From: Flavobacterium sp. ACN6
Lineage (GTDB): Bacteria; Bacteroidota; Bacteroidia; Flavobacteriales; Flavobacteriaceae
Assembly (NCBI RefSeq): GCF_002304005.1
Contig: NZ_MRCQ01000008.1
Location: 214,275 to 278,274, forward strand
Length of the DNA: 64,000 nucleotides
Direction of reading: 5' to 3'
Made by a program: the position numbers and the translations under genes. Positions 59,469 through 64,000 of this stretch are shown piece after piece. Within the stretch, counting starts at the first letter, position 1, and the number at the start of each line of letters is the position of its first letter. The notes below the pieces were generated by a model. The model was not told where the DNA came from. It did not search any database and worked only from the letters and a program-made list of their open reading frames with translations.

Positions 59469-59995
59469 TTAGAATTAGACTTATTTTAAAAAAATAATTT
59501 CGAACTTCTAATAAATATAGTTTTCATTATACAAAAAAAATGTCCCTGACATGATTTATTCTCAACACGTTTTCTCTACTCTAATCATAATCACTATTTT
59601 TTTTCATCCAATCAACATCTGATTTTCTTTAAAAACCTTCATTCTCAATTTTAATCCCTTTTCAAATAAAAACTTACTTTTTGCGCTTGTGGGTACCTTT
59701 CTTTTGAATGTTTTTTTTATCCGATAAATATAGATAATTTAATTTTGAAGCTGCTCTTACAAAAAAGGTCAGAATACCAATGCAAGAAACTAGAACTGCG
59801 AAAAATATCTCTCAATCAGATTTGAAAGCAAAATTTAATTTCACGAAAAACAATAGGCTTCTAAAAAACAAAAACTCCATCAGCTTCAGAAAACGTCTGC
59901 AATCCATCATTAATTATGTTAATTATTTAGATTTCGGAGTTTAATCAAAATTTCAAATATCTACGACAGTCCAAATAATTTAATCCTATCCAAAT
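59469..59995. other. Intergenic region with one small candidate ORF
   Basis: An AT-rich spacer between convergent genes. The 54-codon frame at 59780-59944 is the only coding candidate. The inverted repeat at its right end is listed separately. Confidence 0.45.
59780..59944 (+). CDS. Possible small basic protein, 54 residues
   Basis: The frame encodes MQETRTAKNISQSDLKAKFN, a lysine/arginine/asparagine-rich middle and RLQSIINYVNYLDFGV. It lies in the element between the membrane partner and the Rep-like gene, with no promoter that I can recognise. Composition is compatible with a small DNA-binding or phage-like protein, but a chance frame is equally possible. Confidence 0.25.
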   Translation: MQETRTAKNISQSDLKAKFNFTKNNRLLKNKNSISFRKRLQSIINYVNYLDFGV

Positions 59996-60031
59996 TTACC
60001 TTTTAAATATATTGTAAATTTGGATAGGATT
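59982..60031. terminator. 18-bp perfect hairpin overlapping the Rep-like gene's 3' end
   Basis: AATCCTATCCAAATTTAC (59982-59999) pairs with GTAAATTTGGATAGGATT (60014-60031). The Rep-like gene's stop lies within the stem, so the last codons form part of the terminator. Confidence 0.75.
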
Positions 60032-60937
60032 TTTATTTAACTCATCAATCTTTTTGCTCATTACCTCAGAAATTAAACTTTGAATGTTTATAGATTTTTT
60101 GTAGGTAATTTTTTTTAATTGGTTTTTGTGGTACCTAAAGTTTTTAATTTGTTTATTTTTTAATAGGCCAGTCCAATAATTTGGATTTGAATATTTTAGA
60201 ATTACTTTTTCCTCATTTGCGGCTAAAGTATTTTGCTGAATAGAATCATCGTAGTACAAAACATTATGCCACTCCCTTAATAATTCTTCTTTAAAATTAT
60301 GAAGCCCATAGTTCATTAAATCCTGTAACGTAAAAATTCCAAGTCGGTTAAGTTTCTGCATTTTGGTATATTTAATTTCAAACCGCATTATTTCAGTTTC
60401 AACTTTAATTCCTTTTGAAAGACAATGAAGTGTTTTGTTGTAAATTTTAATAATATATTGAGCATGTTGAACTTGTTTGTATTTGCCTTCAAACGAGTTC
60501 TTTTGATACTCGAAAGGTTTAGTCTTATGCAAAAAGCAATTATCTAAAATGGAATTTGTTTCGATTGGTGGAGTAATATTTACACCAATTTCTAAACACT
60601 TCAAAACGCATTGTTCAGGATCTATTCCAAATTTTGTTTTTAAATCATTTAAAACGCACATTACGGCAATAATATTAAAGTCATTGTAATTATGTTCTCC
60701 GCCATTCCAATACTTGTGCAAACTTCCTGATATAATTATAGTTCCTGTTTCATAAATTTTAAATTCTAAACCTCTGTATAATGCAATTTTTGAAGGAGTC
60801 ACTTTATGCCCGTTTCTATTGATAGCTTCCAACTCACCTGTAGTTGTGTTTACACTCGTATAAAAATCCAATAGTGGATTCCCCTCCAAAATAGAGGGTA
60901 ATAAATTTTTAATTAATATTCTAATGAAATCAATCAA
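59996..60937 (-). CDS. Replication-initiator-like protein of the element
   Basis: A 313-residue protein resembling the gene-II/Rep-like initiators found in Bacteroidota mobile elements. Visible features: YRGLEFKIYETGTIIISGSLHKYWNGGEHNYNDF, DPEQCVLKCLEIGVNITPP, QYIIKIYNKTLHCLSKG, and MRFEIKYTKMQKLNRLGIFTLQDL. The E-I/F-G-V-N and IYNK-x..RFE-x-K pattern suggests a relaxase/Rep-like fold with a tyrosine (IYNK). It could nick DNA to start rolling-circle replication of the excised element. Catalytic residues are assigned by pattern only; a mobilisation function is the alternative. Confidence 0.55.
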   Translation of the reverse strand: MIDFIRILIKNLLPSILEGNPLLDFYTSVNTTTGELEAINRNGHKVTPSKIALYRGLEFKIYETGTIIISGSLHKYWNGGEHNYNDFNIIAVMCVLNDLKTKFGIDPEQCVLKCLEIGVNITPPIETNSILDNCFLHKTKPFEYQKNSFEGKYKQVQHAQYIIKIYNKTLHCLSKGIKVETEIMRFEIKYTKMQKLNRLGIFTLQDLMNYGLHNFKEELLREWHNVLYYDDSIQQNTLAANEEKVILKYSNPNYWTGLLKNKQIKNFRYHKNQLKKITYKKSINIQSLISEVMSKKIDELNKNPIQIYNIFKR

Positions 60938-60989
60938 TTGGAAATTTTATTGAAGTAGAAGCTTCCTAAAGGAGTTGAATTTTGAACAA

Positions 60990-61019
60990 AAAACGAGAGC
61001 ATGGAATAACTCTCGTTTT
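60990..61019 (-). terminator. Terminator hairpin between the HTH gene and the Rep-like gene
   Basis: AAAACGAGAG (60990-60999) pairs with CTCTCGTTTT (61010-61019), with T-rich flanks. The rest of 60938-61171 holds a short minus-strand frame (SREALYRKNQSPMLAYWIEK, ending ADKTI, ~61072-61170) that has no good start codon and may be a decayed or frameshifted gene end. Confidence 0.7.
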
Positions 61020-61171
61020 CTAAGGTTTGTTTCTTCCGTAAAAAATTAGTTAGAACAAACGTTTACACGTTCAAATAGTCTTATCAGCAATTTCTCTGAT
61101 ATTGGCTCGCAGTTTTTCAATCCAATAAGCAAGCATTGGACTCTGGTTTTTTCTGTATAATGCTTCACGGC

Positions 61172-61450
61172 TCAAACATTTAGAGGTTTAAGACTAGCTT
61201 CTACCTCGGAACGCAAAAAATAGATTCGTGATCCCAAACTTAATCGCCTAATTACTCCTGAGTTAGCCCAATTGTTTACAGTACAAATATTTACGTCAAA
61301 CATTTTTGCTACTTGTTGACGTGTTAAGTACTCGGTGGGCTGAGTTGGCTTGTAATGTTTAAGAAATTCTTCTAATTGCGTTTTTACCGATGCAATAATT
61401 TCGCCCTGTAGTTCTTTAGGCGTTGTTTGAATAAACTGAATTTTCTCCAT
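61172..61450 (-). CDS. Excisionase-type HTH protein
   Basis: A 92-residue protein with an N-terminal helical stretch (PKELQGEIIASVKTQLEEFLK) and a MerR/excisionase-type HTH at about residues 43-90: YLTRQQVAKMFDVNICTVNNWANSG, then VIRRLSLGSRIYFLRSEVEASL. This helix-wing pattern (HTH_17) is standard for proteins next to tyrosine recombinases in Bacteroidota elements. It probably controls excision direction. It lies upstream of the Rep-like gene and downstream of the integrase, all on the minus strand. Confidence 0.82.
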   Translation of the reverse strand: MEKIQFIQTTPKELQGEIIASVKTQLEEFLKHYKPTQPTEYLTRQQVAKMFDVNICTVNNWANSGVIRRLSLGSRIYFLRSEVEASLKPLNV

Positions 61451-61535
61451 AATTAAAGTTTTAATTATTATGGAGTAAAGGAATTAAATGAAGGTGTTGT
61501 GGGTAGATTGTGGGTAAAGAAATTTCTACCCTTTT

Positions 61536-62105
61536 TTATTTGATTATACCAAATTCATCGAAAAAAGCGTCTAAATTTCTGTCTTTACTATTATATTTTC
61601 CGTTCATCAAATCGCGCGCACTGTCCGGATGACAATCAAGTACAATTGCCAAATATTCATATTTTTTTAAATCGCCAATATTCAACTTTCTTATCTCTTT
61701 GTCAATTCCTGTAAGTTTGTTTAATATTTTGTAGCGTTCGGATAAATTTAATTTTTTTCCTTCGTGTAGTAAATCTGTGTTTTTTGTTTTGGATTGATTT
61801 AATCTATCCTTATAGATCCCTAAGGAAAACAACTCATTATTAGTAAATCTAATTGTTTCTTTTAATCTTTCTTTTTTAACGTTTAATAGATATTCCATAT
61901 GCTTTTCATCCATTTTCTTTTCAACGCCTTCATATTCCTTTTCTATTTCTGTCCTAAAATCGTCATCAGTTTTCTTATTAACTTCCTCTAAATACTTTTC
62001 TCTTATTTCAATTTCATAGATTATAAAGTCAATCTCTTTCTTCTCCTTGTTTTTATATAAAAACGACCTCAATTGTATTTCATATATTTGCGGATTGCTT
62101 AGCAT
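61536..62105 (-). CDS. Element-associated protein of unknown function
   Basis: A 189-residue, highly charged helical protein. The first two thirds (KNKEKKEIDFIIYEIEIREKYLEE..., KKMDEKHMEYLLNVKKERLKE) would form coiled coils. The C-terminal third (ERYKILNKLTGIDKEIRKLNIGDLKKYEYLAIVLDCHPDSARDLMNGKYNSKD) resembles the C-terminal domain often seen beside Bacteroidota integrases, including RteC-like proteins, in which a 'Y-x-x-L-A-x-x-L-x-C' helix precedes an 'R-x-L-x-N-G' turn. It is 14 bp downstream of the integrase gene, so co-transcribed. It may regulate excision or transfer. Confidence 0.65.
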   Translation of the reverse strand: MLSNPQIYEIQLRSFLYKNKEKKEIDFIIYEIEIREKYLEEVNKKTDDDFRTEIEKEYEGVEKKMDEKHMEYLLNVKKERLKETIRFTNNELFSLGIYKDRLNQSKTKNTDLLHEGKKLNLSERYKILNKLTGIDKEIRKLNIGDLKKYEYLAIVLDCHPDSARDLMNGKYNSKDRNLDAFFDEFGIIK

Positions 62106-62119
62106 AGGTATATTTTTTT

Positions 62120-63442
62120 TTAGTTTTTAGTTCCGGTTTTTATAACTTTCATCTCCGGTTTTTTGTCTTTATGTATTTCGTTATAAAATTTCATAAACAA
62201 ATTAGCATTTTCGTCTGTGTCCTCCGGAGCATTAATATAAACTCGGAAAATTGATTCTTTGCTATGTCCTGAAATACCCATTAATACCGGTGTCGGTATT
62301 TTTTTGTAATAGTTACTACAGAAGCTTCTCCGAAAAGAATGTGTTGTTATAAGTTTATATTTTTCGTATGATTTAAACTCTTTACGTCCTGTTTTAGCAT
62401 CAAATATTTTACCCTCAGTCATTGCGTTAATTTTGGCAATCTCACAAACCTTTTTAATGTGGTCGTTTAGTTTTTGGGTTGTGATTTTATAAGGAAAACT
62501 ATTTTCAAGTATGTCAATAATATATGGGGCGATTATTCCAATAGTAACGGGTTTCTTTGTTTTCTGTTGGATCAAATCTAAATACATATTACCTCCTTTA
62601 TATCTTATATTGTCGGGAGTGATATTTAATAAATCCCCGCCACGTTGTCCAATCTCACAACCAATTAATAGCCATTTGCGAGCGTTTTGGTGCGCCTCGC
62701 CTGTAATGTTAGCAGTTCGTATCTTTTCAAGTTCGTCAAACGATAGTGTTTGAATATATCGGTCGTCATCACTCTCTGACGCTATTGTAATTTGTTTTGC
62801 ATACGAATTAACTTTAATCCCTTTGTTTTCCGCCTCTAAACAAACGGTTTTGATATTTGCAATGTGTTTTGATGCTGTGTTTACGGCATACTTTTTAGTT
62901 ATTAGTAGCCAATGTTCAAACTTGTCAATTAGTGTTTGATTAATGTCTATAAAGTGAATTGCTTTTTTAGTTTTGGTTTGATACTCCAAAAGGACGTTTT
63001 TTGTCGCTATAAAACTGTTTTTTCTACTTAATGAAATACCATGTTTATAACCACCTTTTACTTTTACCTTTCGAGTATCAGCAGTATCAATTATGTTTTG
63101 GATGTAGTTTACAATTAATCCTTCATCTGTTTTTTCTATTCGGTTGAAGCATTCATTAATTTTTGATTGTAACCAAAGTGTATCAATAACAACACTTTCG
63201 CCCATATCACTATTAAGGCTTTTAAATAGAAAAGACTCTAACTTCTTAAGGTTATTGAAAATGATTTTATTTTCAGTGTTGTTTTGTTTGGGAAAACCTG
63301 TCGTCTCGCTCCAATCTTTAGGGTTTATGGAGAAAGCGGTGTTTAATTCTAAATCACTTTTTTTAAATCCTAAAATTAGCCGGACTTTGATTGAGACGTT
63401 TTTATTTGCGCTACTACGCACTCTAAATTTAATCGATGCCAT
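62120..63442 (-). CDS. Tyrosine recombinase (integrase) of the element
   Basis: A 440-residue site-specific recombinase; I choose the ATG at 63442 (MASIKFRVRSSANKNVSIKV) over the upstream start because this is the usual N-terminal Arm/SAM-like beginning. The catalytic domain shows GCEIGQRGGDLLNI (first Arg), HSFRRSFC (His368, Arg371), GHSKESIFRVYI (His393 and the nucleophilic Tyr402). A -7 element TATATTTG lies at 63470-63477 on its strand. Placed 226 bp inside the right att copy and pointing inward, it drives integration at tRNA-Leu. The type resembles CTnDOT/phage-type integrases of Bacteroidota. Confidence 0.92.
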   Translation of the reverse strand: MASIKFRVRSSANKNVSIKVRLILGFKKSDLELNTAFSINPKDWSETTGFPKQNNTENKIIFNNLKKLESFLFKSLNSDMGESVVIDTLWLQSKINECFNRIEKTDEGLIVNYIQNIIDTADTRKVKVKGGYKHGISLSRKNSFIATKNVLLEYQTKTKKAIHFIDINQTLIDKFEHWLLITKKYAVNTASKHIANIKTVCLEAENKGIKVNSYAKQITIASESDDDRYIQTLSFDELEKIRTANITGEAHQNARKWLLIGCEIGQRGGDLLNITPDNIRYKGGNMYLDLIQQKTKKPVTIGIIAPYIIDILENSFPYKITTQKLNDHIKKVCEIAKINAMTEGKIFDAKTGRKEFKSYEKYKLITTHSFRRSFCSNYYKKIPTPVLMGISGHSKESIFRVYINAPEDTDENANLFMKFYNEIHKDKKPEMKVIKTGTKN

Positions 63443-63469
63443 ATTTTTATGTTGAACAGTTGAACAACG

Positions 63470-63477
63470 CAAATATA
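63470..63477 (-). promoter_or_regulatory. -7 promoter element of the integrase gene
   Basis: TATATTTG on the minus strand fits TAnnTTTG and lies ~28 bp upstream of the start codon. The arm-type sites overlap the region just upstream, so integrase binding may repress its own gene. Confidence 0.5.
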
Positions 63478-63480
63478 ATT

Positions 63481-63525
63481 AATTATCGGGCAACTTTAAG
63501 AACCTGCCCGATATTTGCCCGATAT
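63481..63525. promoter_or_regulatory. Right arm-type sites
   Basis: TGCCCGATAT occurs twice (63505-63514 and 63516-63525), phased by 11 bp, and once inverted (TTGCCCGATAATT on the minus strand, 63481-63492). They match the left-end pair at 52691-52711. Confidence 0.55.
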
Positions 63526-63667
63526 TTTAACATCCGTATTAATTTTCATTGATTTTCATTGATCATAACACACATTGCTTAAAAACAAATAATTAGCATA
63601 TTTGCAACGGTTTAATAAATGTTTTATAGTATTTACAGGCATTATAAAAAACACAAAAATATATGGT

Positions 63668-63688
63668 TTCGACTCCGGCTCCGGGTAC
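63668..63688 (+). repeat. attR core
   Basis: A 21-bp exact copy of the tRNA-Leu 3' end. The hairpin beyond it (GAAAAGC...GCTTTTC, ~63695-63722) is probably the displaced terminator of the original tRNA-Leu gene. Confidence 0.88.
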
Positions 63689-63942
63689 ATTAACGGAAAA
63701 GCTGTCATTTTTGACGGCTTTTCGTTTTTTTATACCTTCTGAAGCCTTGATATTCCTAGTCAGAACGGATCAATACATATTGTTGTGGGGAAATATTAAA
63801 ATCTAGATATTTGCATTTCCAAATTATTCCCTAATGCAAGATTCTTTTACCTAGATCCTAAAGTTATTACTTCGGATCAAGAACAAATCTTGGGGAGGAA
63901 ATGTCAAAATAAAATAAGAGATTTGCGCTATAAGAATTTAAG

Positions 63943-64000
63943 ATGGATCCTATAGAGCTTTTAAAATTTATGCTTCCTGATTTTTTAGTCGACCATTTTG
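63943..64000 (+). CDS. ISAon1-type transposase, N-terminal fragment (runs off window)
   Basis: The frame opens ATG GAT CCT and encodes MDPIELLKFMLPDFLVDHF up to the window edge. This is the typical start of the transposase N-terminal protein of ISAon1-like (ISL3-related) insertion sequences in Bacteroidota. Only 19 codons are visible. The element's left inverted repeat should lie within the preceding ~200 bp, but I cannot delimit it. An insertion sequence beside attR suggests a hot spot next to the tRNA-Leu site. Confidence 0.65.
   Translation, partial: MDPIELLKFMLPDFLVDHF

Larger units (their letters stand above)
52612..63688. mobile_element. Integrative element inserted in tRNA-Leu (~11.1 kb)
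   Basis: A 21-bp core (TTCGACTCCGGCTCCGGGTA plus C) occurs at the 3' end of tRNA-Leu (52612-52632) and again at 63668-63688. A tyrosine recombinase gene lies 226 bp inside the right copy, preceded on its strand by an MerR/excisionase-type HTH protein, an unknown element-associated protein and a Rep-like protein. Plus-strand cargo fills the left half. Paired TGCCCGATA-like sites occur near both ends. No conjugation genes are seen, so it is best described as an integrative, possibly mobilisable, genomic island. Confidence 0.88.

Overview
The window is AT-rich DNA from a Flavobacterium-like member of the Bacteroidota. The evidence is the family content (IPExxVDY protein, long purF, DUF6515, DUF6249, a Pth with an N-terminal extension), the recurrent Bacteroidota promoter core TTG-N18..20-TAnnTTTG, the lack of clear Shine-Dalgarno sites, and several repeat families common in flavobacterial intergenic DNA.

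Layout. 1-3.5 kb: a partial MFS transporter, a Gfo/Idh oxidoreductase and an old-yellow-enzyme homologue. 3.6-12.7 kb: an accessory minus-strand island for small secreted peptides. It holds four unannotated peptide genes of 42-56 codons with double-glycine-type leaders, a C39-peptidase ABC exporter, an HlyD adaptor, a second ABC transporter, a small membrane protein, an HTH regulator and three adjacent genes that are each broken. A ~107-bp promoter/leader cassette with a 29-nt inverted repeat occurs three times, before peptide genes. 13-15.6 kb: rseP, two tRNA-Asn genes, and a GIY-YIG gene that ends inside a displaced 3' half of a third tRNA-Asn. 15.6-19.2 kb: two likely toxin-antitoxin pairs (zeta-like kinase with a small partner; Panacea/SocA with a MazF/PemK-like partner) and an XRE regulator.

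19.3-35.5 kb: a C1 peptidase, AraC regulators, a CPBP protease, then a minus-strand series of envelope genes (D15-type barrel, phenol-MetA-type barrel, DUF4136, DUF6515, DUF2092, DUF2252, another barrel, two sulfatases and a HAD lipoprotein). 36-52.3 kb: core genes (pyk, rnc, fabF, acpP, purN, rnhA, sigma factor, PfkB kinase, purF, sod, pth, rplY, prs). Between purF and sod lies a four-copy tandem array of a probable ~70-nt small RNA gene, each copy with its own -7 element, 5' stem and terminator; the terminator stems covary.

52.6-63.7 kb: an ~11-kb integrative element in tRNA-Leu(CAA). A 21-bp core repeat bounds it (52612-52632 and 63668-63688), an outward tyrosine recombinase sits at the right end, and 11-bp-phased TGCCCGATA-like pairs mark both ends. 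Its cargo is an NTase-like two-gene module, two unknown/DUF2971 genes, and an Sll1717-type P-loop ATPase with a membrane-anchored partner, which I read as a candidate defence module. Beyond it the window ends in the first codons of an ISAon1-type transposase.

The strongest candidates for undescribed biology are the tandem sRNA array, the double-glycine peptide regulon, the ATPase/membrane-protein pair and the tRNA-anticodon-loop GIY-YIG insertion.
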